In this document: positions 41,749 through 51,534 of the stretch, piece by piece
How the letters are laid out: every line of letters starts with the position of its first letter
Numbering within the stretch: the first letter of the stretch is position 1
Assembly: GCF_024436415.1 (NCBI RefSeq)
Contig: NZ_JAFMZQ010000001.1
Location: forward strand, 1,116,001-1,180,000
Length of the DNA: 64,000 nucleotides
Source: Pedobacter deserti
GTDB taxonomy: Bacteria > Bacteroidota > Bacteroidia > Sphingobacteriales > Sphingobacteriaceae
Direction of reading: 5' to 3'
The notes under the pieces: model-generated
What the model saw: the letters and a program-made list of their open reading frames with translations, nothing else
What the model was told of the DNA's origin: nothing
The model's database searches: none
Made by a program: the position numbers and the translations under genes

Positions 41749-42180
41749 ATGAACATTAATATTATTAACCATTCTTCCCATGCCTTGCCACAATACGAAA
41801 CGGCACATGCAGCGGGAATGGACCTGCGGGCCTTTGTTGAATCTGCAATCACCATTAAACCTTTGCAGCGTGTGCTGATTCCAACGGGTATACATATTGA
41901 ACTGCCGGTAGGTTATGAGGCACAGATCAGGCCGAGAAGCGGGCTGGCTTATAAGCATGGCATCAGCATTGTAAACGCTCCGGGGACGATAGATGCGGAT
42001 TACCGCGGTGAGATCAAAGTATTGCTGGTGAACCTTTCGGACACCGATTTTGTGGTAAACGACGGTGAGCGGATTGCCCAGATGGTAGTGGCCCGCCATG
42101 AAACAGTGGAATGGAACCTGGTGGATGAACTGAGTGATACGGCAAGAGGGGCGGGGGGCTACGGCCATACCGGCAGGTAA
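41749..42180 (+). CDS. dut: Deoxyuridine 5'-triphosphate nucleotidohydrolase (dUTPase)
   Basis: 143-residue trimeric dUTPase that converts dUTP to dUMP and pyrophosphate, keeping uracil out of DNA. The five motifs are visible: AGMDLRA (motif 1, about 22-28), [10 protein letters not shown] (motif 2), [20 protein letters not shown] (motif 3), GERIAQMVV (motif 4) and [11 protein letters not shown] (motif 5), which has Tyr and His in place of the usual Phe and Ser. Length and order are standard. Confidence 0.95.
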   Translation: MNINIINHSSHALPQYETAHAAGMDLRAFVESAITIKPLQRVLIPTGIHIELPVGYEAQIRPRSGLAYKHGISIVNAPGTIDADYRGEIKVLLVNLSDTDFVVNDGERIAQMVVARHETVEWNLVDELSDTARGAGGYGHTGR

Positions 42181-42191
42181 AACATAACATA

Positions 42192-43154
42192 ATGGGGCGA
42201 AAGGCATATTTGATAGCAGGCATTTTTGGTGTGTGTCAGCTGACATGGACAGCTGCTGCGCGCGCGCAGCAACCGCGGATGTTGCTGCCGGACACAACGG
42301 CTATTAAGGACTTGTTTTTCGCTGGGCTTCGGGAAAAGCTTAATGAGGATTATCCGCGTGCTGCCGAGCGTTTTGAGAAGGTGATAGCGATGGACCCGAA
42401 CCATGCGGCGGCGTATTACGAACTGGCTGTGCTTAACTTCAGACAGAACAAGTTGCCCGAGGCTGAGTTGGCGATACGGCGGGCAACATCGATTGAACGG
42501 AATAATGTGTGGTACTGGAAGTTGCTTGCTGAATTGTATAAGCGGAAAGGTGATATGCTTAGCCTTATTGACGTTTTTAACGAGCTGATCCGGCTTTCGC
42601 CAAATGAGGACTCGTTTTACTTTGACCGGGCAAATGCCTTGCTGCTTTCGGGAAATACCAAGGCGGCTATAGACGGCTATGACGAACTCGAGAAGAAGTT
42701 TGGTTCGTCGGAAGCCCTTACCAAAGCGAGGGCACGTGTAAGTGCTAAAGATATGCATCCTGACATTGCTCATCCGCAGTTGCCCAAAAATACGGTGGCG
42801 CCGGATATGGCGGCCGGGGAGCAGTTGTATAAACAGGGCGACCTGGCGGCGGCGCTGGTGCAATTTAACGCGATTCTTGCAGCAGGTAAGGGGCAGTTTA
42901 AGGTTTGGGAGCGTAAACTGCAAAGTGAGATCGGGCTGGGTTTGTACAGCCAGGCAATTAAAAGCAGCGAAGATGCGTTAAGCTTATACCCGAACCAGGC
43001 AGTGCTTTATTATTATGCTGCCCTGGCGCTTTTCAGGGAAGGGGACCTGAAACCGGCATTGGATCGTATTAAATCGGCCCTGCAGTTTGATTCGGAAAAT
43101 AAAGTGTATTTGGATTTGGAGAAGAAGATCAATGAAAAGAAATCAATTAAATAG
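42192..43154 (+). CDS. Exported TPR-repeat protein
   Basis: 320-residue protein with a signal-peptide-like start (about 1-25, ending AAARAQQ) and tetratricopeptide repeats along the whole mature part, such as YPRAAERFEKVIAMDPNHAA, KLPEAELAIRRATSIERNNV and LKPALDRIKSALQFDSEN. TPR proteins scaffold protein complexes; here likely at the periplasmic face of the envelope. It overlaps the DUF4292 lipoprotein gene by 23 bases, which with dut and the EnvC-like gene suggests a conserved cluster. Confidence 0.82.
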   Translation: MGRKAYLIAGIFGVCQLTWTAAARAQQPRMLLPDTTAIKDLFFAGLREKLNEDYPRAAERFEKVIAMDPNHAAAYYELAVLNFRQNKLPEAELAIRRATSIERNNVWYWKLLAELYKRKGDMLSLIDVFNELIRLSPNEDSFYFDRANALLLSGNTKAAIDGYDELEKKFGSSEALTKARARVSAKDMHPDIAHPQLPKNTVAPDMAAGEQLYKQGDLAAALVQFNAILAAGKGQFKVWERKLQSEIGLGLYSQAIKSSEDALSLYPNQAVLYYYAALALFREGDLKPALDRIKSALQFDSENKVYLDLEKKINEKKSIK

Positions 43155-43920
43155 CTTGCTGCTCCTGCTGGTGGTGGTACTGGCAGCAGGATGTAAAACC
43201 AAAAAAGCTGTAGTGACAGTGCCTCGTGCAGATACTGTTGTGGCGGCTCCAGACGGTAGGGCGGAAACTTTGCGCCTTCTGCAGAGTAAGGATGCTGACT
43301 TCAATACGCTTTCGCTGAAGGCACGTGCGAGCATGGACATCAATGGCAACAGCAGCAATGTAAATATGACCATCCGCATGGAGAAGGACAAAAGGATCTG
43401 GGTGAGCCTGACCGCCTTCGCCGGCATTGAGGTGGCGCGGGCACTGATCACTCCTGATAGCATTAAGGTGCGGAATAACCTGCAAAGCGTCTATCTTAAA
43501 AAGCCTTTTAATTATATACATAGGTTTACCGGCAAGTCGGTGGACTTCCAGTTGCTGCAGTCGATCCTCCTGGGCAATACCATTACAGGCTTTATGACCA
43601 ATGAAGCAAGCCTCAATCAGGAAAACGGGGTTTGGGTACTAAAGGGACAGCGCGAGGACCTGGTGTACCGGAGCGGCTTTAATACACTCTTTAAGGTAGC
43701 AGCGCAGCATCTGAACGAGTTAAAAAGCGGGCAGGGTTTGAAGGTAACTTACGGGGAGTATCAGGAAATCGGGCAGACGCTGTTCCCGACCGCTTTGAAA
43801 ATAAACTCTATGGCCGGAAAGCAGACCATCGGTGTCCAGCTGGAATATTCGAAGATCGAGGGCAACGTACCGCTGGAGTTTCCGTTTAATGTTCCCGGCA
43901 AGTTTGAGGTAATAAATTGA
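43132..43920 (+). CDS. DUF4292 lipoprotein (LolB-like fold)
   Basis: 262-residue lipoprotein: signal peptide with lipobox LAAGC (Cys21 in MKRNQLNSLLLLLVVVLAAG then C). The mature part (about 45-255) fits the DUF4292 family, which is thought to share the LolA/LolB fold, a hydrophobic cup for lipid chains: MTIRMEKDKRIWVSLTAFAG and AQHLNELKSGQGLKVTYGEY. Start 43132 places the gene 23 bases inside the TPR gene. It is followed closely by the EnvC-like gene, the usual Bacteroidota order. A role in lipoprotein or lipid handling is inferred from fold. Confidence 0.86.
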   Translation: MKRNQLNSLLLLLVVVLAAGCKTKKAVVTVPRADTVVAAPDGRAETLRLLQSKDADFNTLSLKARASMDINGNSSNVNMTIRMEKDKRIWVSLTAFAGIEVARALITPDSIKVRNNLQSVYLKKPFNYIHRFTGKSVDFQLLQSILLGNTITGFMTNEASLNQENGVWVLKGQREDLVYRSGFNTLFKVAAQHLNELKSGQGLKVTYGEYQEIGQTLFPTALKINSMAGKQTIGVQLEYSKIEGNVPLEFPFNVPGKFEVIN

Positions 43921-43940
43921 TTTTTCATACTTTTGGTGGA

Positions 43941-45200
43941 ATGAAGCGATATCCATTACTTATTCTCTTTGTGCTCATGTTGTGTGGGTCTGCAGCTTTC
44001 GGGCAAAGCAGTGCAGAATTGAAACGGAGGAAGGAGGCTATTCAGCGGGAAATTAATCTCCTGCAAAAAAACGCCGCAGAGGCAGCGAAGAAAAAGCGCC
44101 TTACGCTGAGCCAGATCAATGCGCTGAACGCTAAGATCAGGCTCATGCAGAACAAGATATCGCTGATCAACTCAGAAATAAAGAATCTGGACAACGAAAT
44201 CCATGAAAATACAAATGCCGTCACTAATCTGAAAGGTCAGTTGGGCCAACTGAAAAAAGAATATGCCAGCATGATCCGCTTTGCCCAGCGAAACCGGAAT
44301 GCTTATGATAAAATGATGTTCATTTTTGCGGCAAAGGATTTCAACCAGGCCTATAAGCGGATCAAATATCTTCAGCAATTTGGGCAATACCGGAAGAAGC
44401 AGGCTGATTATATCCAGGGCAAGCAGAAGGATCTCAACTATCGGATCGTGACGCTCGACAAGAGTCTGAAAGAAAAAAGCAATTTGCTGAAAGAGCAGGA
44501 GAGCGAGCGTAACAAACTCGGCAAAAATAAATCGGAGCAATCTAAGGTGCTCAATCAGTACAGCAAACAGGAGAAACAGATTAAACAGGATATAGCGGCC
44601 AGACAACGGACGCAAGCTGCGGTTGAACGAAGTTTACGTGCAGCTATAGCGCGTGAAATTGAGGCTGCAAAACGACGGGAGGAAGAAGAAGCCCGCGCAG
44701 CGGCAGCAAAAGCCAAGGCAGAGAACAGGGAAGCGCCAGAGCCTGCGGCTAAGCCCAAGACAAGCAGTGGCTATCTGACAGCTACGCCTGAATCGGCACG
44801 TTTGTCTTCACAGTTTGAAGGAAACCGGGGATCACTGCCATGGCCTGTGGCTACTGGAATTATCACAGAGAGGTTTGGTGTTCACAAGGAAGGCCAGGCC
44901 AGTTATACCAATGACGGTGTAAATATTGAGACCGCCGAAGGCGCTGCGGTACGTGCCGTATTTGAAGGGGTGGTAAGTGCAGTAGACTCGCAACTGGGCA
45001 GGTATTATGTCCTGATTAAACACGGGGCTTACTTTACCGTGTATTCCAACCTGAAGTCCGTGAGCGTGTCGCGCGGCGATAAAGTTTCCACAAAGCAGAC
45101 CATCGGAACAGTGGCTAATTCGGACGGAACACCCCAGCTTCAGTTCCAGATAAGACGGGGTATGGCCGCGCAAAATCCTGAGGCATGGATTGCCAAGTAA
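43941..45200 (+). CDS. EnvC-like murein hydrolase activator with degenerate M23 domain
   Basis: 419-residue exported protein. The signal peptide is about 1-22 (VLMLCGSAAFGQ). A long coiled coil (about 24-265) is rich in Lys, Gln and Leu heptads, with an Ala/Glu/Lys segment before a C-terminal LytM/M23 domain (about 290-419). The catalytic zinc residues are not conserved: the HxxxD position reads TNDGVNIE and the HxH position reads QLQFQIRRG. It is therefore probably an activator of a cell-wall amidase, as EnvC activates AmiA/B for daughter-cell separation, rather than a peptidase itself. Start 43941 is preferred over 43917 for the clean signal peptide. Confidence 0.85.
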   Translation: MKRYPLLILFVLMLCGSAAFGQSSAELKRRKEAIQREINLLQKNAAEAAKKKRLTLSQINALNAKIRLMQNKISLINSEIKNLDNEIHENTNAVTNLKGQLGQLKKEYASMIRFAQRNRNAYDKMMFIFAAKDFNQAYKRIKYLQQFGQYRKKQADYIQGKQKDLNYRIVTLDKSLKEKSNLLKEQESERNKLGKNKSEQSKVLNQYSKQEKQIKQDIAARQRTQAAVERSLRAAIAREIEAAKRREEEEARAAAAKAKAENREAPEPAAKPKTSSGYLTATPESARLSSQFEGNRGSLPWPVATGIITERFGVHKEGQASYTNDGVNIETAEGAAVRAVFEGVVSAVDSQLGRYYVLIKHGAYFTVYSNLKSVSVSRGDKVSTKQTIGTVANSDGTPQLQFQIRRGMAAQNPEAWIAK

Positions 45201-45222
45201 AAGCTGGCTGGTTAAAAAACAC

Positions 45223-45230
45223 TATATTTG
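45223..45230 (+). promoter_or_regulatory. -7 box TATATTTG upstream of tatA
   Basis: Perfect TAnnTTTG 28 bases before ATG 45258, in the 57-base gap after the EnvC-like gene. A GAGG-containing ribosome binding site follows (45250-45253). Confidence 0.5.
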
Positions 45231-45257
45231 CAAATACAATCAAAATAGCGAGGAACA

Positions 45258-45665
45258 ATGTACATAGGAACGTTAGCTGAATTCCTGAATATAGGCGGGG
45301 GAGAGATGGTGCTGATTGTTGCTGCCATACTTTTGTTGTTTGGCGGTAAAAAATTGCCTGAGCTGGCCAGGGGACTTGGCAAGGGTATCCGGGAATTTAA
45401 AGACGCTTCTGACGACGTAAAGCGGGAGATTCACAGGAACATCAATGCGGTAAGCATCAAGGAAGATATAGACGAGATGATCCGGGATGCTAAAGACGAT
45501 ATGACTGAGAGCGGTACTGCCGCCGTGGAAGAGGAGACTACGGAAGAAGAAGATTTTGAGAAGCCCGCACCTCCGGTGGAAACAGGTATTCCTAATACGG
45601 TGCCAATGTCCAGAAGCTATACGAGGACGGACACAGCGACAGATACAGAAAAGACAAATTCTTAA
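45258..45665 (+). CDS. tatA: Twin-arginine translocase TatA/E subunit, long form
   Basis: 135-residue TatA-family protein. A short N-terminus is followed by one membrane helix (about 16-30, [15 protein letters not shown]), the [20 protein letters not shown] amphipathic helix, and an acidic, low-complexity tail of about 80 residues. TatA multimers form the pore through which folded twin-arginine proteins are exported. A second, shorter TatA gene follows 11 bases on. The tail is longer than usual, but variable tails are normal in this family. Confidence 0.9.
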   Translation: MYIGTLAEFLNIGGGEMVLIVAAILLLFGGKKLPELARGLGKGIREFKDASDDVKREIHRNINAVSIKEDIDEMIRDAKDDMTESGTAAVEEETTEEEDFEKPAPPVETGIPNTVPMSRSYTRTDTATDTEKTNS

Positions 45666-45676
45666 CAAGAAATATT

Positions 45677-45880
45677 ATGTTAAACACAACAATAGCAGCC
45701 TTTGGATTAGGTGGCGGAGAGATTGCCCTGATTATTGTAGCCTTGCTTTTACTTTTCGGCGGCAAGAAAATACCTGAGCTGATGCGCGGTCTGGGTAAGG
45801 GAATGAAGGAATTTAAAGAAGGTAAAGACGGTGTAGACAGTTCCGAAAAAGCAGATCAGAACCAATCGAACATCAGATAG
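45677..45880 (+). CDS. Twin-arginine translocase TatA/E subunit, short form
   Basis: 67-residue TatA-family protein with helix about 14-30 ([16 protein letters not shown]) and the amphipathic helix [20 protein letters not shown]. It is a paralogue of the preceding gene, differing mainly by its short tail. Two TatA-type subunits next to each other are common in Bacteroidota. Its TAG stop is in the same reading frame as the following gatA, which begins with TTG 12 bases on. Confidence 0.9.
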   Translation: MLNTTIAAFGLGGGEIALIIVALLLLFGGKKIPELMRGLGKGMKEFKEGKDGVDSSEKADQNQSNIR

Positions 45881-45892
45881 TCTTTTCCTGGT

Positions 45893-47332
45893 TTGAATAA
45901 AAAGTATAGCTGCCTCACAGAGATACAGGGCCTTATTGCGCAAGGTAAACTTAGCGTGCCTGCCCTGCTTAGCTATTATTTAGAGCAAATAGCGCAACAT
46001 AAACACCTCAACGCGTTCAATGAGGTGTTTTTCGATTCTGCCAATGCCCAGGCTCTAGCGGTGCAGAAGAAAATTGATGCAGGCACGGCCGGTAAGCTTG
46101 CCGGGATGGTGATCGGTATTAAGGACAATATTTGCTACAAGGATCATCAGGTATCTGCTTCCTCGAGGATGCTGGAGAATTTTGTTTCGCCTTATTCCGC
46201 AACGGTGGTGGAGCGCCTGCTTAGGGAGGACGCGGTGATTATTGGTCGCCTGAACTGTGATGAATTTGCGATGGGCGGCTCTAACGAAAGTTCTTTTTTT
46301 GGTGCTGTGCGAAACGCTGCTGATGAGGAGCGTGTGCCGGGCGGTTCTTCGGGCGGTTCTTCAGTAGCGGTACAGGCGGATATGTGCCTGTGTGCGCTGG
46401 GTACGGATACCGGAGGGTCTGTAAGACAGCCCGCGGCTTTTTGCGGGAATATTGGTCTGAAGCCCACTTATGGGCGCATCTCCAGATACGGCGTTATTGC
46501 TTATGCCTCGTCTTTTGATCAGGTGGGTACAATCACTTCTTCCGTATACGACGCGGCCTTGTTGCTGAATGTGCTTGCGGGGGCAGATGCCTACGACAGC
46601 ACGGTATCTCAGCTTCCGGTCCCTGATTATGCTTCCTTGCTGAACAAAAACACAAAAAGGAAAATTGCTGTGCTGAAGGAAACTTTGGACAGTGAGGCGC
46701 TGGACCCTGAGTTGAAGGCTTCGATAAGCAGGGCTTTGGAACGTTTCAAAGCAGATGGACACAGTGTGGAATATGTTTCTTTTGATCTTTTAGATTACCT
46801 GGTGCCTGCTTATTATGTGTTGACGACCGCCGAGGCTTCCTCCAATTTGTCGCGATACGATGGTGTGCACTATGGCTACAGAAATATGGAGGCCGGCAGC
46901 CTGAACACTTTATATAAACGCTCCAGGGCAGAGGGCTTTGGAGAAGAAGTGAAGCGCCGTATATTGCTGGGCACTTTTGTATTAAGCGCTGGTTATTATG
47001 ATGCTTACTACCAGAAAGCTCAGCAGGTGAGGCAGTTGATCCGGGAACGTATGGAGAAGCTGCTGACAGATTTTGATCTGCTGGTTTTGCCGGTGGCACC
47101 CACGCCCGCGTTTAAACTGGGTGAAAAAACCGAGGACCCACTGGTGATGTACATGGCTGATATTTTTACGGTGCTGGCTTCACTTACCGGCATTCCAGCT
47201 ATGGCTTTGCCCCTGGGCAATAATCGGCAGAATCTGCCGTTAAGTATTCAGCTAATGGCCGGCCGCTTTCAGGAAGAAAGTCTGCTGTCGTTTGCCCATG
47301 AATACCTGTCGGCCCCGGCCGGCCCAAACTAA
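45893..47332 (+). CDS. gatA: Asp/Glu-tRNA amidotransferase subunit A (GatA)
   Basis: 479-residue amidase-signature enzyme, the glutaminase subunit of GatCAB, which converts Glu-tRNA(Gln) and Asp-tRNA(Asn) to their amidated forms. The catalytic triad is present: Lys77 in GIKDNIC, Ser152 in PGGSSGGSSVAV and nucleophile Ser176 in GTDTGGSVRQPA. The frame has no ATG near the N-terminus; TTG 45893 is the only sensible start, since the next ATG is about 70 codons in. It follows an in-frame TAG by 12 bases. GatB and GatC are not in this window. The transglycosylase gene begins 22 bases after the stop. Confidence 0.92.
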   Translation: MNKKYSCLTEIQGLIAQGKLSVPALLSYYLEQIAQHKHLNAFNEVFFDSANAQALAVQKKIDAGTAGKLAGMVIGIKDNICYKDHQVSASSRMLENFVSPYSATVVERLLREDAVIIGRLNCDEFAMGGSNESSFFGAVRNAADEERVPGGSSGGSSVAVQADMCLCALGTDTGGSVRQPAAFCGNIGLKPTYGRISRYGVIAYASSFDQVGTITSSVYDAALLLNVLAGADAYDSTVSQLPVPDYASLLNKNTKRKIAVLKETLDSEALDPELKASISRALERFKADGHSVEYVSFDLLDYLVPAYYVLTTAEASSNLSRYDGVHYGYRNMEAGSLNTLYKRSRAEGFGEEVKRRILLGTFVLSAGYYDAYYQKAQQVRQLIRERMEKLLTDFDLLVLPVAPTPAFKLGEKTEDPLVMYMADIFTVLASLTGIPAMALPLGNNRQNLPLSIQLMAGRFQEESLLSFAHEYLSAPAGPN

Positions 47333-47354
47333 ACAAGCTAAGCACCACGTGCCT

Positions 47355-48527
47355 ATGAACAAAAAAATACGTATAGTATCTTATTGCTTACTGGCTTTTA
47401 TCAGCTTTTCCGTATCGGCCCAGCAAAGGCCTCTTCTAACTGATACCACGGCTATTCCTGAACTGGAAGAGCAGACGCGGTTTGCGTCTTACAATTATAT
47501 GCTGAAAAGCCGCCTGGATTCTATCCAGCGTACGGTTCCCCTCACCTACAATGAGTATGTGCAGGAGTATATCGACATATACGCCGGCCGTAAAGACATG
47601 ATGGGCAAGATGCTCGGCTTGTCTGATTATTATTCTCCCATATTCTCGAGGGCGCTGAAGAGCTACGATATTCCTGACGAAATCAAGTACCTGCCGATCA
47701 TTGAATCTTCCCTGAACCCGCATGCGGTGTCGAGGGTAGGCGCGACAGGCCTGTGGCAATTTATGTATACCACTGCAAAGGGTTATGGACTGGGCATAGA
47801 CAATTATGTGGACGAGCGTAAGGATCCGGTGCAATCAAGTTATGCTGCCGCTGCCTATTTTCGGGATGCCTTTGAGGAACTGGGCGACTGGCTGCTGGCG
47901 ATAGCCGCATACAATTGCGGGATGGGCGGCGTGAAGCGGGCCATGCAGAAAGCGGAGTCGAATGATTTTTGGGTGGTTCGAAAATTTCTTCCGCAGGAAA
48001 CCAGGAACTATGTGCCGGCTTTTATTGCGACAGTATATGTGATGAAGTGCTGGAAAAAGCATGATATTGAGCTAAAGCCCTCGGCCCTGGCCCGGCAGGC
48101 AGACACTGTTCATGTAAACCATTTTGTGTCGCTTCCTAAATTGGCCCAGGCGCTTTCGATACCGGAAGAGGATCTTCTGAAACTGAACCCTTCCTACAAG
48201 AAGAAGATTGTAAACGGCACGATGGACGCGCCGCGCCGTGTGGTGGTTCCCAGGGTGGCCGTGGCTGATTATGCCGCTGTATATGATGTGCTGAACGGGG
48301 GTGCAGAAAGTGGGCACAAAGTGGTATTCGCCTCGAGCCCTGGCTACACGATTCATAAAGTAACCCGTGGGCAGAACCTCGGTGCTATTGCAGATAAATA
48401 CCGTGTTGAGGTGCAGGACCTGAAGTTCTGGAATAACCTGAAAAGCACGGTGATAGTGCCGGGCCAGAAGTTGAAGGTTTACCGGCCTGACGAGGAGCCT
48501 GCCGGAAAGCTTCCCCTCAAGAGCTAG
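47355..48527 (+). CDS. MltD-like membrane-associated lytic murein transglycosylase
   Basis: 390-residue exported enzyme that cleaves the glycan strands of peptidoglycan between MurNAc and GlcNAc. The signal peptide is about 1-22 (AFISFSVSAQ). The GH23/SLT domain (about 95-260) has catalytic Glu117 in LPIIESSLNPHAVSRVGATG, then GLWQFMYTTAKGYGL and AIAAYNCGMGGVKRA. Two LysM-type modules follow (about 265-310, and about 335-385 with IHKVTRGQNLGAIADKYRVE). These bind peptidoglycan. ATG 47355 is chosen; the longer start at 47292 overlaps gatA. A terminator-like hairpin follows at 48544. Confidence 0.89.
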   Translation: MNKKIRIVSYCLLAFISFSVSAQQRPLLTDTTAIPELEEQTRFASYNYMLKSRLDSIQRTVPLTYNEYVQEYIDIYAGRKDMMGKMLGLSDYYSPIFSRALKSYDIPDEIKYLPIIESSLNPHAVSRVGATGLWQFMYTTAKGYGLGIDNYVDERKDPVQSSYAAAAYFRDAFEELGDWLLAIAAYNCGMGGVKRAMQKAESNDFWVVRKFLPQETRNYVPAFIATVYVMKCWKKHDIELKPSALARQADTVHVNHFVSLPKLAQALSIPEEDLLKLNPSYKKKIVNGTMDAPRRVVVPRVAVADYAAVYDVLNGGAESGHKVVFASSPGYTIHKVTRGQNLGAIADKYRVEVQDLKFWNNLKSTVIVPGQKLKVYRPDEEPAGKLPLKS

Positions 48528-48543
48528 ATTATTCATTTCATTC

Positions 48544-48571
48544 AATGCGCCGTAATGGCGCATTTCATTTT
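48544..48571 (+). terminator. Hairpin terminator after the transglycosylase gene
   Basis: Perfect 8-base-pair stem AATGCGCC (48544-48551) / GGCGCATT (48557-48564), loop GTAAT, then T-rich TCATTTT. The T-run is interrupted, so strength is moderate. Confidence 0.6.
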
Positions 48572-48591
48572 ATCCCTATATAAAAGAATTG

Positions 48592-48599
48592 TAACTTTG
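48592..48599 (+). promoter_or_regulatory. -7 box TAACTTTG of the malic enzyme operon
   Basis: Perfect TAnnTTTG 22 bases before ATG 48622, just after the transglycosylase terminator. It probably drives maeB, ruvA and sprA together. Confidence 0.6.
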
Positions 48600-48621
48600 A
48601 CGCCTTATATTCAAGAGGTTT

Positions 48622-50937
48622 ATGAGCAAAATTAACAGGAGACAGGATGCGCTTGATTATCATTCGCAGGGCAGGCCGGGGAAGATACAGGTAGTGCCAA
48701 CTAAGCCTACCAATTCTCAAAGGGATTTAACTCTTGCATATTCACCCGGGGTTGCAGAACCTTGTTTGAGGATAGCGGATAAAAAAGAAGAAGTATATAA
48801 ATATACCGCCAAGGGAAATCTTGTTGCGGTGATCAGCAATGGTACCGCGGTACTGGGGCTGGGCGACATTGGGCCGGAAGCGGGTAAGCCTGTGATGGAG
48901 GGTAAGGGTTTGTTGTTTAAGATATTCGCCGATATTGATGTGTTCGACCTTGAGCTGGATACTAAAAATGTTGACGAGTTCGTAAACATCGTTAAAGCAT
49001 TGGAGCCCACTTTCGGAGGCATAAACCTGGAGGACATTAAGGCGCCTGAGTGTTTTGAAATAGAACGCAGGCTTAAAGCGGAAATGAACATCCCGGTGAT
49101 GCATGATGATCAGCACGGCACAGCGATTATTTCGGCAGCTGCGCTGCTGAACGCCTGCGACCTGCAAAAGAAGAAAATAGATAAGGTAAAGATCGTTGTT
49201 AACGGTGCCGGTGCGGCAGCGATTTCCTGCACGCGTCTGTATGTATCTTTGGGCGCGAAGAAGGAGAATATCGTGATGTGCGACCGTTCTGGCGTGATTA
49301 CGGACAAACGTGACAACCTGGATGAAATTAAGGCAGAATTTGCTACGTCCAGAAAACTGGAGACCCTGGCCGACGCGATGAAGGATGCTGACGTGTTCAT
49401 TGGTTTGTCGTCAGGTAACTGTGTGACAGAAGAAATGCTGAAATCCATGGCCCGGAATCCGATTGTATTTGCGATGGCTAACCCTGATCCGGAAATTGCT
49501 TATGACCTTGCTGTGTCGAGCCGTAAGGATATCATCATGGCCACGGGCCGGTCTGATTATCCTAATCAGGTGAATAATGTGCTTGGTTTCCCGTATATCT
49601 TCAGGGGGGCACTGGATGTTCGTGCTACCGGAATTAACGAAGCGATGAAAGTTGCGGCGGTGCGGGCTATAGCTGAACTGGCAAGGAAGCCGGTGCCTGA
49701 AGCGGTGAACATGGCCTACAATCAAAACAACATCAAGTTTGGTAAAGACTATATTATACCCAAGCCGATGGACATGCGGCTTATGACGAATGTATCGATA
49801 GCAGTGGCTAAGGCGGCGATTGAGTCGGGCGTTGCACGTAAGGTTATTTCTGATTGGGATGCCTATGAGGAGGAGCTTAAACGCCGGCTTGGCGGAGACG
49901 ACGCCATTATGCGTGCATTGACCAACCGGGCTAAGTCTGACCCTAAGCGTATTGTTTTCGCAGAGGCTGACAATTATAAGATTTTAAAGGCGGCCCAAAT
50001 CGTAAAGGATGAGAATATTGCGGTTCCGATATTGCTTGGCAATAAACAGGCGATCCAAAAGATCATCGATGAGAATGAGCTTGACCTTGAGGGTGTGGAA
50101 ATCATTGATAATTTTGCGGAGACTGAACGGTTGAGCAAATATGCTGAAGCGCTTTACCGCAAGCGGCAAAGGCGGGGCATTACTTCTTCGGAAGCATCCA
50201 AGCTCATGCGCGACAGAAACTATTTCGGGGCGTCCATGGTGGAGTTCGGGGAGGCGGATGCGCTGGTGTCTGGCCTGACGAAGAACTATGCGGCTACTAT
50301 TAAGCCTGCATTGCGCGTGATCGGTACCCAGGAAGGTGTGAACAGGGTTGCGGGTATGTATATGATGATCACCCGTAAGGGTCCGGTGTTTTTTGGCGAT
50401 ACCACAGTAAACGTGGACCCGACGGCGGAGGAGCTTGTAGACCTCACGTTGCTGTTGGAACGGGCGGTGAGGAAGTTTAACATACAACCCCGGATTGCAC
50501 TGCTTTCCTATTCCAATTTCGGATCTAATGATGGTCCGGTACCTGAAAAAGTAAGGAAGGCTGTCAGGATCCTGCATGACCGTCACCCGGAAATGATCGT
50601 TGACGGCGAGATGCAGGCCAACTTTGCCATAAACAATCTCATGCTTAAGGATAATTTTCCGTTCAGCAGGCTGGCTGATGCGCCGGCAAATACCCTGGTA
50701 TTTCCAAACCTGGAATCGGGCAATATTGCGTACAAACTGCTGCAGGAGCTCGGCGAAGCAGAAGCTGTAGGCCCTATTTTGCTTGGACTGAAAAAACCTG
50801 TTCATATTGTGCAACTGGGAAGCTCGGTGAGGGAGATCGTTAACATGGTGACCATCGCTGTTGTGGATGCCCAGGAGAAGAAACTTGACGCAACATCGGA
50901 CAGAGGCGGGCTTTTGAAAAGAATTTCCAGAAAATAA
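48622..50937 (+). CDS. maeB: NADP-dependent malic enzyme with phosphotransacetylase-like domain (MaeB)
   Basis: 771-residue MaeB-type enzyme that oxidatively decarboxylates malate to pyruvate with NADP+. Malic domain (about 1-420): [58 protein letters not shown] and the nucleotide-binding segment [19 protein letters not shown]. The C-terminal phosphate-acetyltransferase-like domain (about 430-771) includes [20 protein letters not shown]; in this family it is regulatory and usually inactive. Full length and intact. ruvA starts one base after its stop, an arrangement recurrent in Bacteroidota. Confidence 0.94.
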   Translation: MSKINRRQDALDYHSQGRPGKIQVVPTKPTNSQRDLTLAYSPGVAEPCLRIADKKEEVYKYTAKGNLVAVISNGTAVLGLGDIGPEAGKPVMEGKGLLFKIFADIDVFDLELDTKNVDEFVNIVKALEPTFGGINLEDIKAPECFEIERRLKAEMNIPVMHDDQHGTAIISAAALLNACDLQKKKIDKVKIVVNGAGAAAISCTRLYVSLGAKKENIVMCDRSGVITDKRDNLDEIKAEFATSRKLETLADAMKDADVFIGLSSGNCVTEEMLKSMARNPIVFAMANPDPEIAYDLAVSSRKDIIMATGRSDYPNQVNNVLGFPYIFRGALDVRATGINEAMKVAAVRAIAELARKPVPEAVNMAYNQNNIKFGKDYIIPKPMDMRLMTNVSIAVAKAAIESGVARKVISDWDAYEEELKRRLGGDDAIMRALTNRAKSDPKRIVFAEADNYKILKAAQIVKDENIAVPILLGNKQAIQKIIDENELDLEGVEIIDNFAETERLSKYAEALYRKRQRRGITSSEASKLMRDRNYFGASMVEFGEADALVSGLTKNYAATIKPALRVIGTQEGVNRVAGMYMMITRKGPVFFGDTTVNVDPTAEELVDLTLLLERAVRKFNIQPRIALLSYSNFGSNDGPVPEKVRKAVRILHDRHPEMIVDGEMQANFAINNLMLKDNFPFSRLADAPANTLVFPNLESGNIAYKLLQELGEAEAVGPILLGLKKPVHIVQLGSSVREIVNMVTIAVVDAQEKKLDATSDRGGLLKRISRK

Positions 50938-50938
50938 C

Positions 50939-51523
50939 ATGTTTGCATATATCGATGGGAAGCTGACTTTTAAATGCCCTGCTTATGTGGTGGTGGAAGC
51001 CGGCGGCGTGGGTTACCACATAAATATCTCCCTGAGTACATACAGTAGTTTGCCCGAGGGTGAGCGATGTAAAATATATACCTGGCTGCATGTAAAGGAG
51101 GATGCACACACACTTTACGGGTTTGCCGATGAGGATGAGCGGCGGTTGTTCCTTCACCTCATCTCGGTATCGGGTATTGGACCTAACACGGGCAGGATGA
51201 TGCTTTCATCGATTACACCGACAGAGATCCAGGCGGCTATTATTCAGGGAGATCTTCCGCTTATACAACGTATTAAGGGGATAGGTGCGAAGTCGGCCCA
51301 GCGTCTTGTTCTGGAACTTCAGGATAAGTTGAAAAAGGAGGGTAGCGGCTCGCTCATGGCCGCCCCGGTAAGGAATTCTGTAAAGGATGAAGCCATCGCT
51401 GCGCTGGTTATGCTTGGTTTTTCGAAGCCGGCATCCGAGAAGGCCCTTGTGGCAGTTGAAAAGGTACATGGGAAGGATTTACTGGTAGAGCAAATGATCA
51501 AGTTGGCTTTGAAGAATCTTTAA
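50939..51523 (+). CDS. ruvA: Holliday junction branch migration protein RuvA
   Basis: 194-residue RuvA, which binds four-way DNA junctions as a tetramer and loads the RuvB motor. An OB-fold domain (about 1-62, YIDGKLTFKCPAYVVVEAGG) is followed by tandem HhH motifs (about 70-140: FLHLISVSGIGPNTGRMMLS and IQRIKGIGAKSAQRLVLELQ). A flexible linker and the C-terminal RuvB-contact domain (about 150-194, KDEAIAALVMLGFSKPASEK) complete it. Adjacent to maeB and sprA, probably co-transcribed. Confidence 0.95.
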   Translation: MFAYIDGKLTFKCPAYVVVEAGGVGYHINISLSTYSSLPEGERCKIYTWLHVKEDAHTLYGFADEDERRLFLHLISVSGIGPNTGRMMLSSITPTEIQAAIIQGDLPLIQRIKGIGAKSAQRLVLELQDKLKKEGSGSLMAAPVRNSVKDEAIAALVMLGFSKPASEKALVAVEKVHGKDLLVEQMIKLALKNL

Positions 51524-51534
51524 TTGTTTTATCC

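Noticed and set aside
49984..50940. 318-codon minus-strand open frame
   Set aside because: Antisense to the conserved phosphotransacetylase-like domain of malic enzyme.
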